64,000 nt of DNA, taken from SIG307 sp964609025 (GTDB lineage: Bacteria; Bacillota; Clostridia; Lachnospirales; Lachnospiraceae). The stretch is taken from NCBI GenBank assembly GCA_964609025.1, contig CAZSQM010000006.1, forward strand, positions 45,384-109,383, in the 5' to 3' direction. Numbering within the stretch: the stretch's first letter is position 1; every line of letters starts with the position of its first letter. The notes under the pieces were generated by a model. That model worked only from the letters and a program-made list of their open reading frames with translations, searched no databases and was not told the origin of the DNA. Made by a program: the position numbers and the translations under genes. This document shows, piece by piece, positions 34,661 to 43,480 of this stretch.

Positions 34661-34690
34661 GGCGTCGCACTAATTTCTTAGTGCGACGCC
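34661..34690 (-). terminator. Perfect hairpin downstream of nrdD
   Basis: GGCGTCGCACTAA pairs with TTAGTGCGACGCC around a 4-base loop. No strong T run; placed between nrdD and tcdA, which read the same way. Confidence 0.55.
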
Positions 34691-34718
34691 GTTATTCCGA
34701 TTCTATTTCTTCTTTTAC

Positions 34719-37124
34719 TTAATGACGCAGACTTTCCGCATAGCCCTTGATATTGGAAGCATTGACATACTTCCTCACCTCGCCGTTATTTACAACGACT
34801 AAGGTCGGCGCCTGCATAATGCCGTACTCATCTACTAAATCCAAGGCTTCCTCCGCATCTACGGTTTCATAGGCCACGTCCTTTAACAATTCCTTTGCAA
34901 TCTTACAATTCGGACAGGTCTTTGTGGTAAACAGAAAAATCCCGTCTGTTCTCTTTTCCGGTGCGGAAATCTCCTCCATCTGCGTATGCACCTCGCTCTG
35001 CAACGTAATGCAATCCCGGGAATCACTCGGCTCCGTATGCTCCATCGGTCTGGAAGTTTTCAAATCATACAGCTTACGGTTCTTGTATTCCTGCGCCTTA
35101 CCTTCGTTCCAGTTCTGTACCGGGCGGTAGTAGCCGGTAATTCTCGAATATACCTCTGCCTTTTCGCCGCAGTGCGGACATAAGAACTGCTCGCCCGCAA
35201 GATAACCGTGGGTCTTACAGATGGAATAGGTCGGAGAAAGCGTATAATACGGCAGCTTGTAATTCTCTGCAATCGTGCGTACAAGCTTTGCCGCTGCCTG
35301 CCAGTCCGGAAGCTTCTCTCCAAGGAAGCCGTGGAATACCGTACCGGACGTATACAAGGTCTGTAACTCATCCTGCGTATCCAGCGCCTCAAAAATATCC
35401 GCGGTGTAATCTACCGGAAGGTGGGAGCTGTTCGTATAATACGGCGTATCTCCCGGATTTCCTGCGGTCTTAATATCAGGGAATCTCTTCTTGTCATGCT
35501 TTGCCAGCCGGTAACTGGTGGACTCTGCCGGAGTTGCCTCCAAATTGTATAAATCACCGTACTCTTCCTGATAATCACTCAGGCGCTCACGCATATGATT
35601 GAGTACACGCTTTGTAAACTCCTGCGTTTCCGTGGATGTCATATCTTTTCCGATCCACTTTGCGTTAAGGCCTGCCTCGTTCATACCAAGCAGTCCGATG
35701 GTGGAAAAATGGTTTTCAAAGGTGCCGAGGTAACGCTTTGTATACGGATATAAGCCCTCATTTAACAGCTTCGTAATCACGCTTCTCTTTACCTTTAAGG
35801 ACCGCGCCGCAATATCCATCATGTGGTCAAGGCGACGGAAGAAATCCTGCTCGTCCGAAGCAAGGTACGCAATCCGCGGCATATTAATCGTAACAACGCC
35901 TACCGAACCGGTACTCTCACCCGAGCCGAAGAAACCGCCGGTCTTCTTACGCAGTTCTCGCAAATCCAGACGCAGACGGCAGCACATGGAACGCACATCG
36001 CTCGGCTGCATATCGCTGTTAATATAGTTGGAAAAATACGGTGTGCCGTATTTTGAAGTCATTTCAAACAACAGGCGGTTGTTTTCCGTATCCGACCAGT
36101 CAAAGTCACTGGTAATGGAATAGGTCGGAATCGGGTACTGGAAGCCGCGCCCGTTTGCGTCGCCCTCAATCATGATTTCGATAAACGCCTTGTTGACCAT
36201 ATCCATTTCCTTCTTACAATCACGGTAGCAGAAATCCTGCTCCACACCGCCGACAATACAAGGAAGGTTTGCAAGGTCTGCCGGAACCGTCCAGTCTAAG
36301 GTAATGTTGGAAAACGGCGCCTGCGTTCCCCAGCGGCTCGGTGTATTTACACCGTAAACGAAGGAAGAAATACACTGCTTTACCTCCCGGTAGGAAAGGT
36401 TATCAATCTTAACAAACGGTGCAAGGTAGGTATCGAAGGACGAAAATGCCTGTGCGCCCGCCCACTCGTTCTGCATAATACCGAGGAAATTTACCATCTG
36501 ATTACACAGCGTGGAAAGATGCTTTGCCGGAGCGGACGTAATCTTTCCCGGAATCCCGCCAAGTCCCTCCTGAATCAGCTGCTTTAAGGACCAGCCTGCA
36601 CAGTAACCCGTAAGCATGGACAAATCATGGATATGGATATCCGCCTGACGATGTGCGTTTGCAACCTCCTCGTCGTAAATCTCGGACAACCAGTAATTTG
36701 CGGTAATTGCGCCGGAGTTGTGCAGAATCAGACCGCCGACGGAATAGGTAACGGTAGAATTCTCCTTCACGCGCCAGTCTTCTTCCTTTACATAGCTGTT
36801 GACAATCTCTTTATAGTCCAAAATGGTGGACTTCATATTACGAATCTTTTCGCGGTTCTTACGATACAAAATATACGCCTTCGCAACATCAGTATACCCG
36901 GTATGCTCCAAAACATGCTCCACGCTGTCCTGAATATCCTCCACCGTTACCGTATTATCCTTTATCTTCTCCTGAAAATCGGAGGTAACACGCAGCGCAA
37001 GTAAATTGATAATTTCGTCGTTAAACGACTTGTTTGTTGCCTTAAATGCCTTTGTTATGGCGTCGCTGATTTTGGAAAGATTAAACTCGGCAATCTCTCC
37101 GTCCCTTTTTACTACATGAATCAT
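34719..37124 (-). CDS. nrdD: Anaerobic ribonucleoside-triphosphate reductase with thioredoxin-like tail
   Basis: Glycyl radical enzyme that makes dNTPs without oxygen. An 801-residue protein: ATP-cone (MIHVVKRDGEIAEFNLSKISDAI, about 1-90), NrdD core (HDLSMLTGYCAGWSLKQLIQEG, VNFLGIMQNEWAGAQAFSSFDTYLAPF, MCCRLRLDLREL), C-terminal zinc segment (SICKTHGYLAGEQFLCPHCG) and glycyl radical site SRITGYYRPVQNW. Beyond it, residues about 723-801 form a thioredoxin/glutaredoxin-like domain with CPNC (737-740) and APTLVV (cis-Pro). The fused domain may supply electrons in place of formate or a separate redoxin. GGGAG decides for ATG 37124. The activase nrdG is not adjacent. Confidence 0.93.
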   Translation of the reverse strand: MIHVVKRDGEIAEFNLSKISDAITKAFKATNKSFNDEIINLLALRVTSDFQEKIKDNTVTVEDIQDSVEHVLEHTGYTDVAKAYILYRKNREKIRNMKSTILDYKEIVNSYVKEEDWRVKENSTVTYSVGGLILHNSGAITANYWLSEIYDEEVANAHRQADIHIHDLSMLTGYCAGWSLKQLIQEGLGGIPGKITSAPAKHLSTLCNQMVNFLGIMQNEWAGAQAFSSFDTYLAPFVKIDNLSYREVKQCISSFVYGVNTPSRWGTQAPFSNITLDWTVPADLANLPCIVGGVEQDFCYRDCKKEMDMVNKAFIEIMIEGDANGRGFQYPIPTYSITSDFDWSDTENNRLLFEMTSKYGTPYFSNYINSDMQPSDVRSMCCRLRLDLRELRKKTGGFFGSGESTGSVGVVTINMPRIAYLASDEQDFFRRLDHMMDIAARSLKVKRSVITKLLNEGLYPYTKRYLGTFENHFSTIGLLGMNEAGLNAKWIGKDMTSTETQEFTKRVLNHMRERLSDYQEEYGDLYNLEATPAESTSYRLAKHDKKRFPDIKTAGNPGDTPYYTNSSHLPVDYTADIFEALDTQDELQTLYTSGTVFHGFLGEKLPDWQAAAKLVRTIAENYKLPYYTLSPTYSICKTHGYLAGEQFLCPHCGEKAEVYSRITGYYRPVQNWNEGKAQEYKNRKLYDLKTSRPMEHTEPSDSRDCITLQSEVHTQMEEISAPEKRTDGIFLFTTKTCPNCKIAKELLKDVAYETVDAEEALDLVDEYGIMQAPTLVVVNNGEVRKYVNASNIKGYAESLRH

Positions 37125-37167
37125 TTTTGTATCTCCCTTCGTAACATGGTATAGCCTTACACTCCTA

Positions 37168-37196
37168 ATATTACCATTATCCCTTGTAGTAGTCAA
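37168..37196 (-). promoter_or_regulatory. nrdD promoter
   Basis: TTGACT (37191-37196) and TAATAT (37168-37173) on the minus strand, 17 bases apart, 43 bases upstream of the nrdD start. Confidence 0.65.
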
Positions 37197-37204
37197 GGGA
37201 AAAA

Positions 37205-37251
37205 CCACCATATCTATGAAAAATTTTATTTTTTCATTCAAGATATAGTGG
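37205..37251. promoter_or_regulatory. Possible paired NrdR boxes upstream of nrdD
   Basis: Two nearly identical 14-base elements in inverted orientation: CCACCATATCTATG (37205-37218) and, on the minus strand, CCACTATATCTTGA (37238-37251). Their core resembles the NrdR box (ACACTATATNTTGT type). Centres are about 33 bases apart, three helical turns. They lie directly upstream of the -35 box. Alternatively the pair forms an RNA hairpin after hflX. Confidence 0.4.
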
Positions 37252-37314
37252 TCTTTGTTTAAAAATGAGTCTAAATACCTATTCAGTTTTCGGGAGAGAT
37301 TGCCGCCGCCTTTC

Positions 37315-38592
37315 CTACTGTGCAGGCGTATCCCCGAATATCTGTCCGTAGAGCGCCTTCGGAAGATAGGCTTTGATTGCCACGCCTTCCGCCACATAGT
37401 CCTCCGAAAGAAGCTGTCCGTACTTTCGTATCAGCGCCAGCTTGCTTCCCTCGGCATAACCAAGCACGCACTCCGCGTAAACCTTACTTTCGCGCAGAAG
37501 CTCCGCTATCGTATTCAAAAGCTCCGGCAGACCCTGTCCGTGCTTTGCGCTGATACGCACGGTACGGTCCGCTTTCAAATCCTTACGCGCTTCCGGCTCC
37601 GTTACCAGGTCCTGCTTATTAAATGCCGTAATCACCGGCTTATCCTTAACGCCGAGCTGTGCAAGCGTTTCATATACAATATGCGTCTGCGCGTCCGCGT
37701 CCGGGCTGGAAGCGTCTACCACATGCAGTATCATGTCCGCATACTTCGCTTCCTCCAGAGTAGAGCGGAATGCGTCAATCAAATGATGCGGAAGCTTTCG
37801 GATAAAGCCTACCGTATCCGTTAAAAGCACCTGCTCTCCGTTCTCCAGCTTTAAAATGCGGGTTGTGGTATCCAGGGTCGCAAACAGCTTGTTTTCTTCC
37901 AATACGCCGGCATCGGTCAGCGTATTTAACAGGGTAGACTTGCCCGCGTTCGTATAGCCGACAATCGCCACTACCGGGATTCTGTTCTTTTCCCGCATGG
38001 ACCGCGCCACTTCACGGTTCTTCTTTACCTGCTCCAGTTCCCTGTTCAGCTGTGCAATCCGCGCCTTGATGAGCCTTCGGTCCATCTCAAGCTTCTTTTC
38101 GCCCGGCCCCCTCGTGCCGATACCGCCTGAGGCGCCCGCCGCTCCGCCGCCGATACGCGACAATGCGCTGTGGCTTCCGATTAAGCGGGTCGCACGGTAT
38201 TTCAGCTGCGCCAGTTCTACCTGGAGCTTTCCCTCTCCGGTTCTCGCATGCTGCGCAAAAATATCCAGAATCAGCATGGTACGGTCCATTACCTTGCATT
38301 CCAAAGCGTCCTCCAGATTTTTCATCTGGGCGGGAGAAAGCTCGTCATCGCAGATAATCCCGTCTGCTCCGTGCAGTACAAGCAATTCCGCAATTTCTTC
38401 TATTTTTCCTTTTCCCACATAGGTTCCCGGATGGATTGCCTCACGATTCTGTACCACCACCGCTACCGTTTCGGCACCTGCCGTTTTTACCAGTTCCCCC
38501 AGCTCCGCAAGGGAAACTTCCGTATCATCTCCTTCGGAAACACGCACGCCGACTAAGATGACACGTTCCCGTTGTTCTTTATTCTCAATCAT
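37315..38592 (-). CDS. hflX: GTPase HflX
   Basis: A 425-residue ribosome-associated GTPase that splits stalled or hibernating 70S ribosomes. The N-terminal HflX domain has HPGTYVGKGKIEEIAELL, DELSPAQMKNLEDALECKVMDRTMLILDIFAQHARTGEGKLQVELAQLKY and a Gly-rich linker GGGAAGASGGIGTRGPGEKKLE. The G domain has P-loop IVGYTNAGKSTLLN, G2 TTTRI, G3 DTVGFI and G4 NKQD. Third gene of an operon with the TPR lipoprotein (12-base gap) and the U32-like gene. Confidence 0.97.
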   Translation of the reverse strand: MIENKEQRERVILVGVRVSEGDDTEVSLAELGELVKTAGAETVAVVVQNREAIHPGTYVGKGKIEEIAELLVLHGADGIICDDELSPAQMKNLEDALECKVMDRTMLILDIFAQHARTGEGKLQVELAQLKYRATRLIGSHSALSRIGGGAAGASGGIGTRGPGEKKLEMDRRLIKARIAQLNRELEQVKKNREVARSMREKNRIPVVAIVGYTNAGKSTLLNTLTDAGVLEENKLFATLDTTTRILKLENGEQVLLTDTVGFIRKLPHHLIDAFRSTLEEAKYADMILHVVDASSPDADAQTHIVYETLAQLGVKDKPVITAFNKQDLVTEPEARKDLKADRTVRISAKHGQGLPELLNTIAELLRESKVYAECVLGYAEGSKLALIRKYGQLLSEDYVAEGVAIKAYLPKALYGQIFGDTPAQ

Positions 38593-38604
38593 ATCTAACC
38601 TCTT

Positions 38605-39777
38605 TTATTCCTGCCGCACCCGCGTAGAGAGAAAATTCAGCTCCTCCTGCATTGCCGCGTCATCCGGATACCTTCTTCCGTAAGCGGCGGCGCGTTCGTA
38701 TGCCGTATTATACTCCCCCATTTTTTCAAGAATTACTACTTCATTGAAAAAAAGCTGCTTTTCATGCAGTGCGTCCGAAAGCTTCTGCCCGGCAAGCACT
38801 GTTTCCAAGGCTTCCGTAAACTTCTCCTGCCGCATCAGGCAAATTGCCATCTGATTATAAGCCGCCGCGTCCTTTGCCCCGCTGCCGCCGATATACGTCT
38901 TGTAATGATACACTGCCTCGCCGTAGTCGGAACGCTGTCTGTAAATCTCTCCGATATAATAATGCGCGTCGTCATAGCCGTTCTCCGCGGCTACACTTAA
39001 TTCCGTAAGCGCAGTATCGTAATCTCCGTTAAAAAAGCGTGCTTTCGCAATAAAATAAGAATCCTCTGCCGTCGGGTTTTCTATCTCGGTAATAACGCCA
39101 AGCAGTTCCTTTTGCTCCTGATGCTTTTCTAACTTTCCCAGGACGTTATACTTTCCGAAATATAAATCAAAATTCTTCGGTTCCAGTGTAATGGCCGTAT
39201 CGTAATCCGAAAGGCTCTTTTCATATGCACCGAGAATATAATTCATATATGCCCGCGCGCGATACCCCGCCGCATAATCCGACTGCTCCGCCAATAACGT
39301 ATCATACACCGCTATCGCCGCCGTATAGTCGCCTTCGCATTCCAAGGCATCGGCAAGATACATCCGAATATCTGCGTTAAGCTCCGGCAAAAGCGCCTCC
39401 GCAAGCGCCTTTTCAAAATACTCCTTCGCTTTCACGTAGTTTCCTTCTTCGTAATAGGTAATTCCGATGCCGCGCCATGCACGTTTATTATTCTGCCTTG
39501 TCAGTTCCATATCCCGCTCCACAACCGCACGCAAAAACGCCTCCCTGGCCTCTTCGTACCGTTCCAGCGCGACATAGGTAAAGCCCTGCTCTATGTAATA
39601 CTCTGCCTTATCCGGATTTTCCTCCAAAGCCTGACAAAAATACAAAAGCGCAGTTTCATAATCGCCTGCGGCAAAGCATTCCTGACCGCTTTCATAATAC
39701 TCTCCCGCCCGTCCGCAGCCGCAAAGCAACACCAATGCTGCAGTTCCCGCTGCCGCAATCAAATAACGCAATCGCAT
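38605..39777 (-). CDS. Tetratricopeptide repeat lipoprotein
   Basis: A 390-residue predicted lipoprotein: signal MRLRYLIAAAGTAALVLLCGCGRAG with a lipobox Cys, then about ten TPR units (for example ALLYFCQALEENPDKAEYYIEQGFTYVALERYEEAREAFLRAV, KEYFEKALAEALLPELNADIRMYLADALECEGDYTAAIAVYDTLL). Probably a scaffold for protein contacts on the outer face of the membrane. GGAGG upstream; 12 bases from each neighbour in the operon. Confidence 0.88.
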   Translation of the reverse strand: MRLRYLIAAAGTAALVLLCGCGRAGEYYESGQECFAAGDYETALLYFCQALEENPDKAEYYIEQGFTYVALERYEEAREAFLRAVVERDMELTRQNNKRAWRGIGITYYEEGNYVKAKEYFEKALAEALLPELNADIRMYLADALECEGDYTAAIAVYDTLLAEQSDYAAGYRARAYMNYILGAYEKSLSDYDTAITLEPKNFDLYFGKYNVLGKLEKHQEQKELLGVITEIENPTAEDSYFIAKARFFNGDYDTALTELSVAAENGYDDAHYYIGEIYRQRSDYGEAVYHYKTYIGGSGAKDAAAYNQMAICLMRQEKFTEALETVLAGQKLSDALHEKQLFFNEVVILEKMGEYNTAYERAAAYGRRYPDDAAMQEELNFLSTRVRQE

Positions 39778-39789
39778 AAGCCCTCCTGC

Positions 39790-40740
39790 TTACGGCCACA
39801 CGCCACGCTTTGGCTTATTTACCGTAATCACCTTGTTTGCTTCCAAATTCGCCGTCAGCAACAAACGCATCTCATCCCGATACTCCGGCTTTGCAAAATA
39901 ATAAGCATAGGTATCTATGAGAAGGAAAAGATTCGCCGTTCTTCCCTCTAACTTAAAGTTATTAAATCCCATCGGCACATAAGTATCCCAGATTGCCTCC
40001 GGTGAAATATGGGTCACATAGTTCTTCGAAATGTAAAGCGAAGTCTTCTCGCCATACTCGCAATACCAAGTTGGAATCTCCCTCTGCATTCCAGCCGGAA
40101 GCTTACGATTCTTTAAGGCGATTTCTTCCTGTTTTGCAAGAAAACGATAGTGCTCTCCGCGGCGCGGACAATTCGGAATACAGCACGCATTCACCAGCAG
40201 TTCACACTTGTCCTTGCGCTTAATCTGCTCCAGCAAATCAAACTGATTATTCAGGTTATAGTCAAGCACTACAAGATTATACTCTTTTTCCAGTTCTGCG
40301 TTTACCCCTTCAATATCTTTGATTTCCTTGCAGGTGGAACTGGTAATCTTAAAGCTCGGATAGTTCTTGCGGATATACTCCTCCAAAATCGGAGAAACGA
40401 CAATCACCTCGTTCATCCCGTTGTCTGCCTCTTTCATACAAAAGTTACAGTACGGGTCATCCAAATCCGCTTCCGTTAAAAGCGGATTGGTGTAAGTATA
40501 ACGAATCGGAATCCCTTCTGCATTAATCGTCTTAATCACCGCGCGGATAAACTCCGCATTGCACTGGTCTCCGCCGGCAAACCTGCCGCCGTTCCACTTT
40601 GAGGTCGGGAACTCGCCGAACATTGACGCAATCTCCAAGCCTTCTCTGAAAAAATGCGGGGAACTTTCCATAAGCCGAAGCAGCAGCATATTCAGCGGAA
40701 AATTATATCGTAACCCCGGAAGATGAAAACGAACGCTCAT
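39790..40740 (-). CDS. Peptidase U32-like TIM-barrel protein
   Basis: A 316-residue protein that I do not recognise fully. Features that recall U32 proteins (such as those using an Fe-S cluster in tRNA hydroxylation and ubiquinone biosynthesis): LLVNACCIPNCPRRGEHY with clustered Cys, and NFKLEGRTANLFLLIDTYAYYF, similar to the KIEGR motif. Other cysteines lie in YCNFCMK and in SSTCKEI. No signal peptide. First gene of an operon with a TPR lipoprotein and hflX. An Fe-S enzyme is an inference. Confidence 0.55.
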   Translation of the reverse strand: MSVRFHLPGLRYNFPLNMLLLRLMESSPHFFREGLEIASMFGEFPTSKWNGGRFAGGDQCNAEFIRAVIKTINAEGIPIRYTYTNPLLTEADLDDPYCNFCMKEADNGMNEVIVVSPILEEYIRKNYPSFKITSSTCKEIKDIEGVNAELEKEYNLVVLDYNLNNQFDLLEQIKRKDKCELLVNACCIPNCPRRGEHYRFLAKQEEIALKNRKLPAGMQREIPTWYCEYGEKTSLYISKNYVTHISPEAIWDTYVPMGFNNFKLEGRTANLFLLIDTYAYYFAKPEYRDEMRLLLTANLEANKVITVNKPKRGVWP

Positions 40741-40934
40741 GTCTTTCTCTCCTTTGTTCTGTATCCCTGCCGCTCTCCCGCGGCAAGTTCTTTGCTTTTA
40801 TAATAATATAATGATAGCACACAGGCACAAGCAGTGTCAAGAAAAGTAGGGAGGCTTTGACGAATATAGCGGCATCGCAGTCGCGCTCTCCGCTTTACTA
40901 TGCAGATTCCGCGCGAAGCGGAGCGAAGACCCAA

Positions 40935-41110
40935 GACATCCGGTGGACGTCAGTTTTGCGCGGACCGGAGCATGGCATTGTAAGAAAACGTGACTCGGAA
41001 AAAGCACGAGACGGCGCACGAGGTCCGGTGGACCTCGGCTTTGCGCCGACCGGAGCGAAGCGAAGACCGCACGAGGTCCGGTGGACCTCGGTTTAGCGCC
41101 GACCGAGCCG
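40935..41110. repeat. Palindromic repeats GAGGTCCGGTGGACCTC
   Basis: Three palindromic cores: GACATCCGGTGGACGTC (40935-40951), CGAGGTCCGGTGGACCTCG (41019-41037) and the same again (41072-41090). The last two belong to a 53-base near-tandem repeat that includes TTTGCGCCGACCGGAGCGAAG-like sequence; a diverged form follows the first. A further hairpin TTCGGAGCAC/GTGCTCCGAA is at 41131-41154. Confidence 0.85.
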
Positions 41111-41151
41111 GCAGGCGAGACTTCGAACCCTTCGGAGCACGGCTGTGCTCC

Positions 41152-41195
41152 GAAAAAAAGAAGAACAGTATCATCGATACTGTCCTTCTTTTTTC
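41152..41195 (-). terminator. Terminator of tRNA-Gly
   Basis: A 14- to 15-base stem (AAGAAGAACAGTATC with GATACTGTCCTTCTT, one mismatch) followed by seven T on the minus strand. It can act in both directions. Confidence 0.85.
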
Positions 41196-41199
41196 CAAA

Positions 41200-41270
41200 G
41201 CACGAGACGGGATTCGAACCCGCGACCCTCGCCTTGGCAAGGCGATACTCCACCACTGAGCCACTCGTGC
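41200..41270 (-). tRNA. tRNA-Gly (anticodon GCC)
   Basis: Seventy-one bases on the minus strand fold as a full cloverleaf. The acceptor stem is GCACGAG/CTCGTGC, the D arm GGCTCAGTGGTGGAGT, the anticodon stem TCGCC/GGCGA with loop TTGCCAA, and the T loop GGTTCGAATCC. CCA is not encoded. The gene stands alone with its own promoter (41316-41344) and terminator. Confidence 0.97.
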
Positions 41271-41315
41271 GTTTCTTATGAGAGTACCGTGCTGCTCACC
41301 GCTCGGTACTCTCCT

Positions 41316-41344
41316 ACTATACACCATTTCTTTTGATTTGTCAA
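41316..41344 (-). promoter_or_regulatory. tRNA-Gly promoter
   Basis: TTGACA (41339-41344) and TATAGT (41316-41321), 17 bases apart on the minus strand. Between promoter and tRNA is a hairpin GAGAGTACCG/CGGTACTCTC (41280-41313). Confidence 0.75.
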
Positions 41345-41419
41345 TAAAAAATTAAAAGTTTAAATATTTTGTACAATTTCAAGTGCCCGACAACATTTTC
41401 AGTTACCTTTCCGAACTGT

Positions 41420-42364
41420 TTAAATCACACCCGTCACCCACTGGGACAGCATAACAAGTAGCGGAATACACACAACGCTGGCCAGGGTGGTAAGGGTAAA
41501 AGCATTGGAGGCCGCTGTTTCATCCCCGCCGAACCGATTTGCAAACAACATACCGTTTGCCGCACTCGGGCAAGCGGACAAAATCAATATCGTTGTTTTC
41601 AGTTCCTCGTCAAAGGGAAGCGGAGCCAGAAGAACCAACGTCACTAACGGCACCAAAATACACTTGACCGCACTGACCGCATAAACCCGTCCCCGGCGCA
41701 ACGCACCGAAAATATCACTTTTTGCGATATAAACGCCGGATACAATCATGGCAAGCGGCGTATTCATTGAGGCGATATACCCTATGGCAGACTTTAACTG
41801 CGACGGCAACGGAATCCGCAGGAAATAAATCAAAAGCCCCAGCGCAATACAAAACATCGTCGGAGTAATGAACGGTTTGAGCCGTGCGGCAAACGTTTTC
41901 TTTTCGGCGCTCTTCCCGCGCATCAGCGCAAGCCCGTAAGTCCATACAAACAGATTAAACATCGTAAGATAGGTGGTACAGTATACCACGCCGATGCTTC
42001 CGAACACAGCTTCGGCAAGCGGAATTCCCATAAAGCCGCAATTTGTAAAAATCACCGTAAACCGCTCTGTGGAAATGCTCCCTTTTTTCCCTTTCATCCG
42101 CAGGATATTTGACACTGCAATCGCAAGTACGATACTGACTGCGGATAACAAAAAGCCCAGCAGCATGTTTTTCGTAATTGCCGCGTCATATTCCATGCTG
42201 TACGTATCCAGAATCAAAAGAGGCGCCACCACATACAGTACCACACCCGTTAACTGCCGGTTCCCCTCTTCCGTTATCATCTTTATTTTGTATAAAATCA
42301 TCCCTGCTGCCAACAGTAAAAACATCACAACAACCTGATTGGCAAGGATTCCCGCAAGTTCCAT
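41420..42364 (-). CDS. AEC family transporter
   Basis: A 314-residue protein with about ten membrane segments and the auxin-efflux-carrier pattern: N-terminal VVVMFLLLAAGMILYK, middle NCGFMGIPLAEAVFG, and C-terminal SACPSAANGMLFANRFGGDETAASNAFTLTTLASVVCIPL. Substrates of bacterial relatives include malate and other organic acids. GGAAAGG decides for ATG 42364. Confidence 0.9.
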   Translation of the reverse strand: MELAGILANQVVVMFLLLAAGMILYKIKMITEEGNRQLTGVVLYVVAPLLILDTYSMEYDAAITKNMLLGFLLSAVSIVLAIAVSNILRMKGKKGSISTERFTVIFTNCGFMGIPLAEAVFGSIGVVYCTTYLTMFNLFVWTYGLALMRGKSAEKKTFAARLKPFITPTMFCIALGLLIYFLRIPLPSQLKSAIGYIASMNTPLAMIVSGVYIAKSDIFGALRRGRVYAVSAVKCILVPLVTLVLLAPLPFDEELKTTILILSACPSAANGMLFANRFGGDETAASNAFTLTTLASVVCIPLLVMLSQWVTGVI

Positions 42365-42520
42365 CTCTGTTTCCTTTCCGTGCGGTGTCAAAACCGCGAC
42401 TCTTTACTTTTTCTCCCGCCTGTGCTACAATTTAGCCGCACCCGTCTGAATCGACTGCCTGCCTATACGGATCCCTTCCTGCGGCAGCCGGTCAAGCCTT
42501 ACGTTAGAAAGGAGCCTCCC

Positions 42521-42697
42521 ATGAATTTACCGAAAGACCCTGTGATTCTTTTAAGCTATGTCAACACAAAGCTCCGGGATAATTATCCGAGCCTTGCCGA
42601 GTTCTGCCGCGTACTGAACATAAACAGTGACGACCTTGTCCGCACGTTAGAAAGTATTGACTACCATTACGACATTGATACCAACCAATTTCGCTAG
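42521..42697 (+). CDS. DUF4250 domain protein
   Basis: A 58-residue protein, MNLPKDPVILLSYVNTKLRD..., covering the whole DUF4250 family (about 55-60 residues). It has a short helical fold of unknown role. GAAAGGAG lies 6 bases upstream of ATG 42521; the longer open frame upstream is not coding. Single gene facing hisF. Confidence 0.88.
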   Translation: MNLPKDPVILLSYVNTKLRDNYPSLAEFCRVLNINSDDLVRTLESIDYHYDIDTNQFR

Positions 42698-42707
42698 ACA
42701 GACCCTC

Positions 42708-43469
42708 TTACAAACGGACGCTTACGCCTCTGCCCCGCAGATACTCTTTTACTTCGCTGATTTCCAGTTCCTTATAGTGGAACAGCGACGCTGCCAGAGC
42801 CGCGTCTGCCCCTCCTTTGGTCAGCGCATCGTAAAAATGCTCTTTTGTGCCTGCGCCGCCGGAGGCAATGACCGGCACGGAAACCGCTTCCGCAATCTGT
42901 CTTGTCAGTTCCAAATCGTATCCGTCCTTTGTGCCGTCCTTATCCATACTCGTCACAAGAAACTCTCCGGCGCCGAGCTTATATGCCTGTACCGCCCATT
43001 CCACCGCGTCAATTCCCATATCGACTCTGCCGCCGTTTTTGTAAATGTTCCACCCGGAACCGTCGGCTCTTTTCTTTGCGTCGATTGCAACAACCACGCA
43101 CTGGCTGCCGAACTTTTCCGCCGCGTCGGAAATCAGGCGCGGGTTTAAAATCGCCGCCGTATTCACCGCAATTTTATCGGCGCCCTCCCGTAAAATTTCC
43201 TTAAAATCTTCCACGGTACGGATACCGCCGCCCACCGTAAACGGAATAAACACCCGCTCTGCCACACGGCGTACCATATCCAGCTTAATGGCGCGTGCAT
43301 CCGAAGACGCCGTAATATCCAAAAATACCAGTTCATCGGCTCCCGCCGCGTCATATGCCGCGCCAACCTCTACCGGGTCGCCGGCATCTCTCAAATTCAC
43401 AAAATTAATTCCCTTTACGACTCTACCGTTATGTACATCCAGACACGGAATAATACGCTTTGTAAACAT
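42708..43469 (-). CDS. hisF: Imidazole glycerol phosphate synthase, cyclase subunit
   Basis: A 253-residue TIM barrel. MFTKRIIPCLDVHNGRVVKGINF (catalytic Asp), DELVFLDITAS, PFTVGGGIRT, VVAIDAKKRADG (the segment GWNIYKNGGR follows), DGTKDGYDLELT (catalytic Asp) and VIASGGAGTKEHF. Uses ammonia from HisH to form imidazole glycerol phosphate in histidine synthesis. It starts 11 bases after hisH. Other his genes are not in the window. Confidence 0.97.
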   Translation of the reverse strand: MFTKRIIPCLDVHNGRVVKGINFVNLRDAGDPVEVGAAYDAAGADELVFLDITASSDARAIKLDMVRRVAERVFIPFTVGGGIRTVEDFKEILREGADKIAVNTAAILNPRLISDAAEKFGSQCVVVAIDAKKRADGSGWNIYKNGGRVDMGIDAVEWAVQAYKLGAGEFLVTSMDKDGTKDGYDLELTRQIAEAVSVPVIASGGAGTKEHFYDALTKGGADAALAASLFHYKELEISEVKEYLRGRGVSVRL

Positions 43470-43480
43470 ACGCTTTCTCC

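Larger units (their letters stand above)
40741..41199. other. Gene-free spacer with palindromic repeats
   Basis: No coding region is supported. It contains a run of GC-rich palindromes (40935-41147) and the tRNA-Gly terminator. Overlapping open frames on both strands arise from the repeats. Confidence 0.7.

Noticed and set aside
40935..41090. CRISPR array
   Set aside because: Only three units, each a long palindrome; spacing of 84 and 53 bases and similar sequence between units do not fit spacers, and no cas genes are present.
40837..41336. Several open frames on both strands around tRNA-Gly
   Set aside because: They arise from the palindromic repeats and from reading through the tRNA; none has a family match.
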